The notes below the pieces were generated by a model, which had not been told where the DNA came from, searched no databases, and saw only the letters and a program-made list of their open reading frames with translations. A program made the translations under genes and the position numbers. A stretch of DNA of 35,253 nucleotides from Acidimicrobium ferrooxidans DSM 10331 (GTDB taxonomy: Bacteria > Actinomycetota > Acidimicrobiia > Acidimicrobiales > Ilumatobacteraceae), in NCBI GenBank assembly GCA_945865395.1, contig CAMBDT010000004.1:1-35253 (forward strand). The letters run 5' to 3'. Below, piece after piece: positions 1 through 6,395 of the stretch (positions are counted from its first letter, which is position 1; the number at the start of each line of letters is the position of its first letter).

Positions 1-1740
1 ATTAGTCGCAATCGATTCTGGGGTTCGCCAATACCGGTGTGGCGAAGTGACGACCCAAATTATCCACGCATCGATGTTTACGGCAGTCTCGAAGAATTGC
101 GCCGTGATTTCGGTGTCGATATTCAAGAATTGCATCGACCGACTATTGATAATTTGGTGCGCCCGAACCCCGACGACCCAAGTGGTAAGTCGATGATGCG
201 TCGAGTGCCCGAAGTATTGGACTGTTGGTTTGAGAGCGGGTCTATGCCGTTTGCTCAGGTGCATTATCCATTTGAAAATCAGCAATGGTTCGAAAATCAT
301 TATCCGGGCGACTTCATCGTCGAATATATAGGTCAAACTCGTGGCTGGTTTTACACGTTGCATGTTTTGGCAACTGCATTGTTCGATCGACCGGCATTTT
401 CGAATTGTGTCAGCCACGGCATCGTGCTCGGCGAAGATGGCGCCAAGATGTCAAAGAGTCTGCGCAATTATCCAGACCCGATGAAGGTGTTCGATAGCCA
501 CGGGGCAGATGCAATGCGGTGGTATTTGCTTTCGTCTTCAATTTTGCGCGGCTCTGATTTTGCGGTTACCGAAGAAGGTATGCGTGACACAGTGCGCCAG
601 GTGATGCTTCCGCTTTGGAATAGTTGGTATTTCTTGTCGTTGTATGCAAATGCCGAATCAGTTTCTGGCAATCTTGATGCCTCTAGTGACAATGTTCTAG
701 ACCGCTACATCATTTCTAAATTGCACGGTTTAGTTGATGCAACAACCAAGAGTTTTGACGCCTACGACTTGTTTGCCGCCTGCGCCGAGATTCGAACCTT
801 TCTTGATGTCTTAACGAATTGGTACATCCGTCGCAGTCGCGATCGATTCTGGAAGGGTGATGTCGCGGCGATCAACACGTTGCACACTGTGTTGCATTAT
901 TTGACCCGTATCGCCGCGCCAGTGCTGCCACTCGTGTCTGAGCAAATCTTTCGTGGTCTGACGGGCGAGCGAAGTGTTCATCTGCAGTCTTGGCCAACAA
1001 CCGAAAACTTGCGTCACGATGCGAAACTTGTCGCATCTATGGATCGTGTTCGTGATGTTTGCTCCACGACATTGTCGCTGCGCAAGAGCCACGGTCGACG
1101 AGTGCGCCAGCCACTTGCGACATTGATTATCGCCACCGAAAATTCTTTGGCACTTGCAGACTTCGAAGACATCATTAAAGACGAAGTGAACGTGCGCTCG
1201 ATCAAGTTTTCTGACGATGTTTCGTCGGTTGCAGAATTTGAGTTGCAAGTAGTGCCGAGTGTTGTCGGGCCACGACTTGGGGCCAACACTCAAGCAGTGA
1301 TCAAAGCGGTGAAAACAGGTGATTGGGTGCGTAAAGGAGACGTCGTCACTGCTGGTTCGATCGACTTGCACCCGGGCGAATATCAACTGAAACTGGTGCC
1401 GAAGGCTTCAGGCGCAAGTGCAGCATTAGGCAGCGCAACTGGCGTCGTAGTACTAGATATTGAGTTGACACCCGAACTCGAGGCCGAGGGTGCGGCGCGA
1501 GACGTTATCCGATTGGTGCAACAACAGCGTCGGGACGCTGGTCTAGATGTTTCTGATCGCATTCAATTGCGACTTGGCCTGCCTGAAGAAATTTGTATGC
1601 AGGTTTCTGCTCACCACGAAACGATCAAAGCCGAGACTCTGGCTGTCGATTTAGAAGTCACGGTCTTGTCTGATAAACAGTCGCCGAATGCCGATTTAGA
1701 CGGAGTAGCAGTGTTTGTTGCGGTAAATCGGATATCGTAA
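1..1740 (+). CDS. ileS: Isoleucyl-tRNA synthetase, C-terminal part (5' truncated by window)
   Basis: Charges tRNA-Ile with isoleucine in the cytoplasm. The frame is open from base 1, so the N-terminal part with the HIGH motif lies outside the window. The class I signature KMSKS is at bases 445-459, within the context GEDGAKMSKSLRNYPDP, and WFYTLHVLATALF-like catalytic-core sequence precedes it. The anticodon-binding domain follows (LTNWYIRRSRDRFW). The C-terminal region holds ELTPELEAEGAARDVIRLVQ, typical of the long eukaryote-like IleS class found in many actinobacteria. I see no C-terminal Cys4 zinc ribbon, which also fits that class. It sits 48 bases before the DksA-like gene. Identification is secure; the IleS subclass is inferred. 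Confidence 0.97.
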   Translation: MSRNRFWGSPIPVWRSDDPNYPRIDVYGSLEELRRDFGVDIQELHRPTIDNLVRPNPDDPSGKSMMRRVPEVLDCWFESGSMPFAQVHYPFENQQWFENHYPGDFIVEYIGQTRGWFYTLHVLATALFDRPAFSNCVSHGIVLGEDGAKMSKSLRNYPDPMKVFDSHGADAMRWYLLSSSILRGSDFAVTEEGMRDTVRQVMLPLWNSWYFLSLYANAESVSGNLDASSDNVLDRYIISKLHGLVDATTKSFDAYDLFAACAEIRTFLDVLTNWYIRRSRDRFWKGDVAAINTLHTVLHYLTRIAAPVLPLVSEQIFRGLTGERSVHLQSWPTTENLRHDAKLVASMDRVRDVCSTTLSLRKSHGRRVRQPLATLIIATENSLALADFEDIIKDEVNVRSIKFSDDVSSVAEFELQVVPSVVGPRLGANTQAVIKAVKTGDWVRKGDVVTAGSIDLHPGEYQLKLVPKASGASAALGSATGVVVLDIELTPELEAEGAARDVIRLVQQQRRDAGLDVSDRIQLRLGLPEEICMQVSAHHETIKAETLAVDLEVTVLSDKQSPNADLDGVAVFVAVNRIS

Positions 1741-1761
1741 CGCGGTCAAATTGGTGCGTTC

Positions 1762-1767
1762 TAAAAT
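1762..1767 (+). promoter_or_regulatory. Candidate -10 box of the DksA-like gene
   Basis: TAAAAT lies in the 48-base gap after ileS, 21 bases before the chosen ATG. There is no clear -35 at the expected spacing. It is followed by a ribosome binding site, so this would give a short leader. Confidence 0.35.
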
Positions 1768-1777
1768 TGAACCACTT

Positions 1778-1783
1778 GAGAGG
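1778..1783 (+). promoter_or_regulatory. Ribosome binding site deciding the DksA-like start
   Basis: GAGAGG is placed five bases before the ATG at 1789. A GTG two codons upstream (1783) overlaps this site, so the ATG is the better start. Confidence 0.6.
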
Positions 1784-1788
1784 TGAAA

Positions 1789-2787
1789 ATGGCATCTGCT
1801 AAGAAGAAAAAGCAGGCAATGGCTAAAAAGAAACTAGCAGTGCGTAAAAAAGCCGAGCTCAAAAAGAAGCTCGCTCTCAAGAAGAAGCTTGAGCTGAAAA
1901 AGAAGCTTGAACTGAAAAAGAAGCTTGAGCTGAAAAAGAAGCTTGAACTCAAGAAGAAGCTCGAACTGAAGAAGAAGCTCGAACTCAAGAAGAAGCTCGA
2001 ACTCAAGAAGAAGCTTGAGCTCAAGAAGAAGCTCGAACTCAAGAAGAAGCTTGAACTGAAAAAGAAGCTCGCTCAGATCAAAACACTGAAGAAGCAAAAA
2101 GAACTCGATAAACGTCGGGCGCTAGCCGAACGCAAGCGTTTGCAAAAAGAAAAGCAAAAAGAAGCACAGCGTTTGGCCAAAGAACGCGCAAAACTCAAGG
2201 CCCAACAACTTGCCGAGCGATTGGCGCTTAAGGTCGCCAAAGAAAAACAGCGTCAAGAAGAAAAGCAGGCTCGCGAAGCCGCGAAAATTGCAAAGATCGC
2301 CGCTCGCGAGGCGGCTCGTTTGGCAGAAATTGAAGCCAATCGCAAACCGGTGGCACCACCTAAGCCACCAATCATTAAAGGCGTGATGCAAGATGGCATA
2401 ACACCGACGAAAGAGTTCAATATCGAATTTTTGATCTCACAGCGCGAATTGTTGACTGTTGAACGACGCAATCTTCTTGGTCAGGCCGACCAACTTGAGA
2501 GCGAAGCAAATGCGATCGTCGAAAACTCAGAGATGGGTGATGTGCAGTTCGACGACGAAGGTGGCGAGGGCGACACCATGGTTGTCGAGCGTGAGCGTGA
2601 CTTGACCCTGTCTGCTTCAGCGAGGCAAACAGTCGAAGAAATCGACGAAGCTCTGAAGCGACTTGAGACCGGCGATTACGGTTACTCTGCGCGTTCTGGA
2701 TTGCCAATTCCGCGTGAGCGATTGAAGGCGATTCCATGGACAACTGAATTAGTAGTCGAGCGTGCAGGTGGCATTGGTTCTTACTAG
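1789..2787 (+). CDS. DksA/TraR-like protein without zinc cysteines, with lysine-rich repeat tail
   Basis: 332 residues. Residues 25-96 are a hexad repeat (KKKLEL), and 97-184 are a continuous charged helix rich in K, E, R, A and Q. A proline-rich hinge (KPVAPPKPP) follows near 186-194. From about 200 to the end it resembles the DksA/TraR family: a helical hairpin with an acidic tip (FDDEGGEGDT), then EIDEALKRLETGDYGY and a GLPIPRERLKAIP segment. In the family this last part carries four zinc cysteines; here the first CxxC is SARS (residues 300-303), the second pair is absent, and the whole protein has no cysteine. DksA-family proteins bind in the RNA polymerase secondary channel. A role here in transcription or nucleic-acid binding is inference. 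The position between ileS and lspA matches other actinobacteria, which argues for a conserved housekeeping gene. Confidence 0.8.
   Translation: MASAKKKKQAMAKKKLAVRKKAELKKKLALKKKLELKKKLELKKKLELKKKLELKKKLELKKKLELKKKLELKKKLELKKKLELKKKLELKKKLAQIKTLKKQKELDKRRALAERKRLQKEKQKEAQRLAKERAKLKAQQLAERLALKVAKEKQRQEEKQAREAAKIAKIAAREAARLAEIEANRKPVAPPKPPIIKGVMQDGITPTKEFNIEFLISQRELLTVERRNLLGQADQLESEANAIVENSEMGDVQFDDEGGEGDTMVVERERDLTLSASARQTVEEIDEALKRLETGDYGYSARSGLPIPRERLKAIPWTTELVVERAGGIGSY
1861..2076 (+). repeat. Tandem 18-base coding repeat (12 hexads)
   Basis: Twelve in-frame 18-base units: one KKKLAL, ten perfect KKKLEL (1879-2058) and one KKKLAQ. The units differ at synonymous sites (AAA/AAG, CTT/CTC/CTG, GAA/GAG) while the encoded hexad stays constant, so the repeat looks maintained at protein level or was made by old duplications. 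Confidence 0.97.
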
Positions 2788-3256
2788 GGCGATTGGCTCA
2801 ACACCCAAAGTTATTATTGCTGTGGTCTTGGTTGCCGATCAGGCGACTAAGACCTGGGCGCTTGATTCGCTGAATGGCGGTCGAACAATTGATCTGTTCT
2901 GGACATTGCGATTCAATTTAGTTTTCAACTCGGGCATGGCGTTTTCTCAAGGACAAAGTGCAGGACGCATAATCGGATTGCTGGCATTCTGCGTCGCCGT
3001 GTGGTTGTGGTTCAGTTTGCGCAAAGCGACTTCGCAACTGTCTCTGGTCGGCACTTCAATGTTGATTGGCGGCGCACTAGGAAATGTGGCCGATCGGTTG
3101 TTTCGTGGCGACAAATGGTTGGCCGGCGCGGTGGTTGACTTCATCGACTTTCAGTGGTTTCCGGTGTTTAACATCGCTGATTCGGCAGTCACAATTGGTG
3201 CTGCGACGTTGATTATGTCTGCCGTTAAAGCATCTCGATCGAAAGCCCAATTGTGA
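2762..3256 (+). CDS. lspA: Lipoprotein signal peptidase (signal peptidase II)
   Basis: Membrane aspartyl protease that cleaves prolipoprotein signal peptides after lipidation. The 164-residue product is of normal size with about four hydrophobic segments. The family motifs are present: NSGMAFS (residues 56-62), GNVADRLFRG with catalytic Asp111, and FNIADSAVTIG with catalytic Asp140. The GTG start at 2762 overlaps the end of the DksA-like gene by 26 bases; GTG 2768 and TTG 2774 are alternatives, so the exact start is uncertain. Its last bases overlap the next gene (GTGA), so the two are probably translationally coupled. A substrate in this window is the DUF3048 lipoprotein at 26582. Confidence 0.95.
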   Translation: MQVALVLTRAIGSTPKVIIAVVLVADQATKTWALDSLNGGRTIDLFWTLRFNLVFNSGMAFSQGQSAGRIIGLLAFCVAVWLWFSLRKATSQLSLVGTSMLIGGALGNVADRLFRGDKWLAGAVVDFIDFQWFPVFNIADSAVTIGAATLIMSAVKASRSKAQL

Positions 3257-4221
3257 GTCAAGACAAGTTTTTGGGTGATGAATCTGATTCACGAATAATC
3301 GACGAGCACGTGCCAGCGGCACTCGCTGGTCAAAGAGTCGACCGAATTGTTTCACTGGTTGCTGATATTCCGCGAGCCGCCGCCGCGGCGCTTATCGAAG
3401 CTGGCGCCGTCATCTTAGATGGAGTCGCCGTCAAAGCCGGAAAACTCAAAGCCACAGAAGGACAACATCTCAAAGTTGAGCTTTCAATGTTGCCAAAAAA
3501 ACAATTGCCTCTGCCCGAGCCGAACCTTGCTGTTGAGATCGTCTATGAAGACGCCGATGTTCTCGTGATCAACAAACACGCTGGCATTGTCGTGCACCCA
3601 GGTGCCGGAAACCCAACAGGCACTCTCGTCAATGCGATATTGGCAAAGTATCCCGAAGTTGCAAATGTAGGCGATCCATTTCGACCGGGTGTCGTGCATC
3701 GATTAGACGCCGGCACTACGGGTTTGATGATGATGGCGCGAACTTCTCGTGCTTACGATTCGCTCGTTGATGCACTTTCGCGACGTGTTGTGACGCGACG
3801 ATATCTGGCTCTGGTGTGGGGCCATATGAGTGCAGTGACCGGGGTGATTGATGCTCCGCTTGGCAGAGATCAACGCGACCCAACAAAAATGGCAGTGCTT
3901 AGAGATGGCAAAGTCGCACGCACAACATATGAAGTGCGAAAGGCTTTCAATGTGCCTGTTGATTGTTCGTTAATCGAATGCGGATTAGAAACCGGGCGCA
4001 CGCATCAAATCCGCGTACACCTAGCCACACTCGGCCACAGTGTTGTCGGTGATGTCGTCTATGGTGGCGCTCGCAGCGTGCTCTCGTCGCCGCGACCAAT
4101 GTTGCACGCCACGAGTTTGCAGTTCACGCACCCTGCGTCGGGCAAAGAAATGAAATTTACAGTTGAGTTGCCGCAAGACTTCTCTGCTGTTTTGGCGAAA
4201 TGTTCGCAGAGAACCGATTGA
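3253..4221 (+). CDS. rluD: RluA/RluD-family 23S rRNA pseudouridine synthase
   Basis: Isomerises uridine to pseudouridine in structured RNA, probably large-subunit rRNA. An N-terminal S4 RNA-binding domain spans about residues 25-75 (QRVDRIVSL...GAVILDGVAVKAG). The catalytic domain follows, with the signature GVVHRLDAGTTG and catalytic Asp152, and a late RTHQIRVHLA motif. Length (322) is normal for the family. The GTG start overlaps the lspA stop in GTGA. The gene ends exactly one base before the stop codon of the convergent Rrf2 gene. The precise target uridines cannot be told from sequence; the symbol reflects family and the lspA-rluD order. Confidence 0.93.
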   Translation: MSQDKFLGDESDSRIIDEHVPAALAGQRVDRIVSLVADIPRAAAAALIEAGAVILDGVAVKAGKLKATEGQHLKVELSMLPKKQLPLPEPNLAVEIVYEDADVLVINKHAGIVVHPGAGNPTGTLVNAILAKYPEVANVGDPFRPGVVHRLDAGTTGLMMMARTSRAYDSLVDALSRRVVTRRYLALVWGHMSAVTGVIDAPLGRDQRDPTKMAVLRDGKVARTTYEVRKAFNVPVDCSLIECGLETGRTHQIRVHLATLGHSVVGDVVYGGARSVLSSPRPMLHATSLQFTHPASGKEMKFTVELPQDFSAVLAKCSQRTD

Positions 4222-4668
4222 TTATTTCTTAGGCGTTGGCCAGGCTGCTTCGCCCTTTGAAATTGCAGCAATATCTTCGAGCGTGTATTTGGCCAAGTGT
4301 CCGCGCATATGTTCGCTGGCTAAATTCCATACGGCGAGCAAAACACATTGACCGTCATGGTCGCATGCTCCGTCTTTATGTGGTTCACCAAAATCGCCGA
4401 CTGAGATTGGTCCGTCTACTGCAGAAATTATCTCGGAGAGTCGAATGTCTCCGGCAGATTTCGCCAAGATATAGCCACCGCCGACACCACGCTTCGATTT
4501 GACCAAACCAGCGCCTTTGAGCGCCAAAAGAATTTGCTCTAAATACGGTTGTGGCAGAGCGGTTCGCTCGGCAATATCACGCACTGAGGTGGGGCCGCTC
4601 TCGTCGGCATGCAAACTCAAAGAGAGCAACGCGCGACAGGCGTAGTCACCTCGGGTAGAAATTCTCAC
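4222..4668 (-). CDS. Rrf2-family transcriptional regulator
   Basis: 148 residues with the N-terminal winged helix of the Rrf2 family (IscR, NsrR, RsrR): MRISTRGDYACRALL, then SVRDIAERTALPQPYLEQIL and RGVGGGYILAK. Members often bind an Fe-S cluster and sense iron-sulphur status, nitric oxide or redox. In the cluster region only Cys102 and Cys108 (CDHDGQC) are present. IscR has three cysteines, and the position matching the most N-terminal one is not cysteine here. Another cysteine, Cys11, sits in helix 1. The GTG start follows a possible -10 box by six bases. No iron-sulphur assembly genes are in the window, so its targets are unknown; the divergent phosphatase gene or itself are candidates. 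Confidence 0.92.
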   Translation of the reverse strand: MRISTRGDYACRALLSLSLHADESGPTSVRDIAERTALPQPYLEQILLALKGAGLVKSKRGVGGGYILAKSAGDIRLSEIISAVDGPISVGDFGEPHKDGACDHDGQCVLLAVWNLASEHMRGHLAKYTLEDIAAISKGEAAWPTPKK

Positions 4669-4674
4669 GTCTTT

Positions 4675-4680
4675 ATACTA
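4675..4680 (-). promoter_or_regulatory. Candidate leaderless -10 box of the Rrf2 gene
   Basis: Read on the minus strand, TAGTAT ends six bases before the GTG start and no convincing ribosome binding site lies between. This fits leaderless transcription, in which the mRNA begins at the start codon. Confidence 0.45.
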
Positions 4681-4774
4681 ATGACTCGTGTTTATCGGGT
4701 TTTTAAGTGGTGGTTTTCGCCGACGAATTGCGTGCTCTAGCGAATACCTCTGAACTACTCTCAGGGGGCACAAC

Positions 4775-5896
4775 ATGGCAACTTCACCAGCAACCGGTCC
4801 GCGACTTCCCGACTATAAGAGCGCATGCATCACGGGCATCATTCCGGCATTGCTCGGCCCACAGGGTACAAAAGATGTTCCAGACTGGATGCCAAGTTGC
4901 GTAAAAGGTGCGCGACAAGTCGTGTTGCTCGTAATCGATGGCCTGGGTTGGCATCAGTTACAAAAGAATCTCGTGCATTGCCCGGCGCTCGCGGCGATGC
5001 AAGGTTCGTCAATTACAACAGTCGCGCCAACGACAACTGTTAGTGCGCTGACATCGATCACGACAGGTCTTGCACCAGCCGAGCACGGTTTGGTTGGTTA
5101 CCGCATCGATATGGGTGCCCGTGTGATGCAAATGCTCAAGTGGGGCGATGAAAAAGGTGATCTTCGAAATATGTATCCTCCCGATCTGATTCAGCCATGT
5201 CCGCCATTCATGGGTGCAAGCGTGCCGGTGTTGAGCAAAGCAGAGCTTGAAGGTTCAGCGTTCACCGAGGCACATTTGCGTGGCGTACGCGCTCGAGGTT
5301 GGCGTGCGGCTTCAAGCATCGCCGTTGAAGTTGGGCAACTTCTGCGCAGCGGTGAAAAGTTTATTTATGCTTATTACGACGGCGTCGACAAAATTGCCCA
5401 TGAGCGCGGCTTTGGCATTTTTTACGAAGCCGAGTTGCGCAGCGCCGACGCAATTGTGAAAAGCGTTCAAGAAGCGCTGACTCCTGGTTCGGTGTTGATC
5501 GTCACTGCTGACCACGGTCAAGTTATGGTCGGCACTAACACGATGCCGCCACACACTGAAGTTATGGCAATGACTGCTTACCAATCTGGCGAGGGTCGCT
5601 TCAGATGGTTGCATGCACTTGATGGAGTGCATGTCGAATTGCTGGCGCGCGCAACGGCACATCACTCAGGTACAGCGTGGGTAGCCAGCAAAGAACAAGT
5701 GATCGATGAAAATTGGCTCGGACCACGTCTTGGCTCGGCAACTCGAAAGCGGCTCGGCGATGTTGTGCTCGTGCCAAGAGATCCAATTAGTTTTGACGAC
5801 CCCGCCGATACCGGGCCGTATTTATTGCAGTGTCGTCATGGTGCTTTGACCGACGATGAACTAGATGTACCGTTGCTCGCAACGACCGTTAAGTGA
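4775..5896 (+). CDS. Alkaline phosphatase superfamily / type I phosphodiesterase-like hydrolase
   Basis: 373 residues matching the nucleotide pyrophosphatase/phosphodiesterase group, which hydrolyses phosphodiesters with two metal ions. Visible metal and nucleophile motifs are VIDGLGW (Asp55), a Thr-rich nucleophile loop PTTTVSALTSITTG (about residues 85-98), AEHGLVGY (His104), YYDGVDKIAHERG (Asp/His pair) and TADHGQ, with a late RHGAL. No signal peptide is apparent, so a cytoplasmic enzyme is likely, unlike many secreted members. A strong ribosome binding site (AGGGGG, about seven bases before ATG) supports the start. It stands first in a run leading to bpa and dnaE and is divergent from the Rrf2 gene. 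The substrate is unknown. Confidence 0.85.
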   Translation: MATSPATGPRLPDYKSACITGIIPALLGPQGTKDVPDWMPSCVKGARQVVLLVIDGLGWHQLQKNLVHCPALAAMQGSSITTVAPTTTVSALTSITTGLAPAEHGLVGYRIDMGARVMQMLKWGDEKGDLRNMYPPDLIQPCPPFMGASVPVLSKAELEGSAFTEAHLRGVRARGWRAASSIAVEVGQLLRSGEKFIYAYYDGVDKIAHERGFGIFYEAELRSADAIVKSVQEALTPGSVLIVTADHGQVMVGTNTMPPHTEVMAMTAYQSGEGRFRWLHALDGVHVELLARATAHHSGTAWVASKEQVIDENWLGPRLGSATRKRLGDVVLVPRDPISFDDPADTGPYLLQCRHGALTDDELDVPLLATTVK

Positions 5897-5915
5897 TAAG
5901 TTTGGCGACCCCACC

Positions 5916-6395
5916 ATGAAAACTCCTGAAGAAAAACCACCGGAGAGCAAGCAATCTGCCGAGATCGTCGACGATCAGGTCGAAAATTCACTTGAAACCG
6001 TGACGGCGCCGGCAAAAGTTATGCGCATCGGTTCGATGATCAAGCAGTTGCTCGACGAAGTGCACTCGATGACTCTCGATCTGCCATCTCGCGAACGACT
6101 AGCAGAAATTTATGAGCGCTCCATCGTCGAACTCGCCGAGGCGTTGTCACCCGATTTGCAAGAAGAGTTGCGAATGCTGGCGTTGCCATTTAACGATGGT
6201 GAGGTGCCAAGCGATGCCGAATTGCGTGTGGCCAAAGCGCAGTTGGTTGGCTGGCTTGAAGGATTGTTTCACGGCATTCAAGCCACGATGTTTGCCCAAC
6301 AACTTTCAATGCGCCAGCAATCAGAGCAAAAACAAATTCAGTCAGGTCAGACGCCAAATACGCAACCAGGGGATCGTCCGGGAACTTACCTTTAA
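5916..6395 (+). CDS. bpa: Bacterial proteasome activator Bpa/PafE (DUF2587)
   Basis: 159 residues. The core MRIGSMIKQLLDEV ... LPSRERLAEIYERSIVELAEALSP ... AKAQLVGWLEGLFHGIQ closely follows the Mycobacterium Bpa/PafE family, an ATP-independent ring that opens the 20S proteasome gate. The protein ends GTYL. The mycobacterial protein ends in GQYL, the tail that docks on the proteasome alpha ring, so the key Tyr-Leu end is kept and Gln is replaced by Thr. The first 35 or so residues are acidic and look disordered. I chose ATG 5916, 19 bases after the phosphatase stop; the frame extends upstream to 5865 inside that gene but that start is unlikely. The presence of bpa implies proteasome genes elsewhere. 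It shares TAATG with dnaE. Confidence 0.9.
   Translation: MKTPEEKPPESKQSAEIVDDQVENSLETVTAPAKVMRIGSMIKQLLDEVHSMTLDLPSRERLAEIYERSIVELAEALSPDLQEELRMLALPFNDGEVPSDAELRVAKAQLVGWLEGLFHGIQATMFAQQLSMRQQSEQKQIQSGQTPNTQPGDRPGTYL

Noticed and set aside
811-1386. 191-codon minus-strand frame inside ileS
   Set aside because: Antisense to a clear ileS coding region; the product has no recognisable motif and biased His/Arg/Cys content typical of a shadow frame.
1761-2042. Minus-strand frame of repeated Ser and Phe (SSSFFL units)
   Set aside because: It is the antisense shadow of the AAG/CTC-rich hexad repeat, with no start signal or neighbour support.
1861-2076. CRISPR array or minisatellite without coding role
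   Set aside because: The period is 18 bases with no spacers, it stays in frame, and variation is synonymous.
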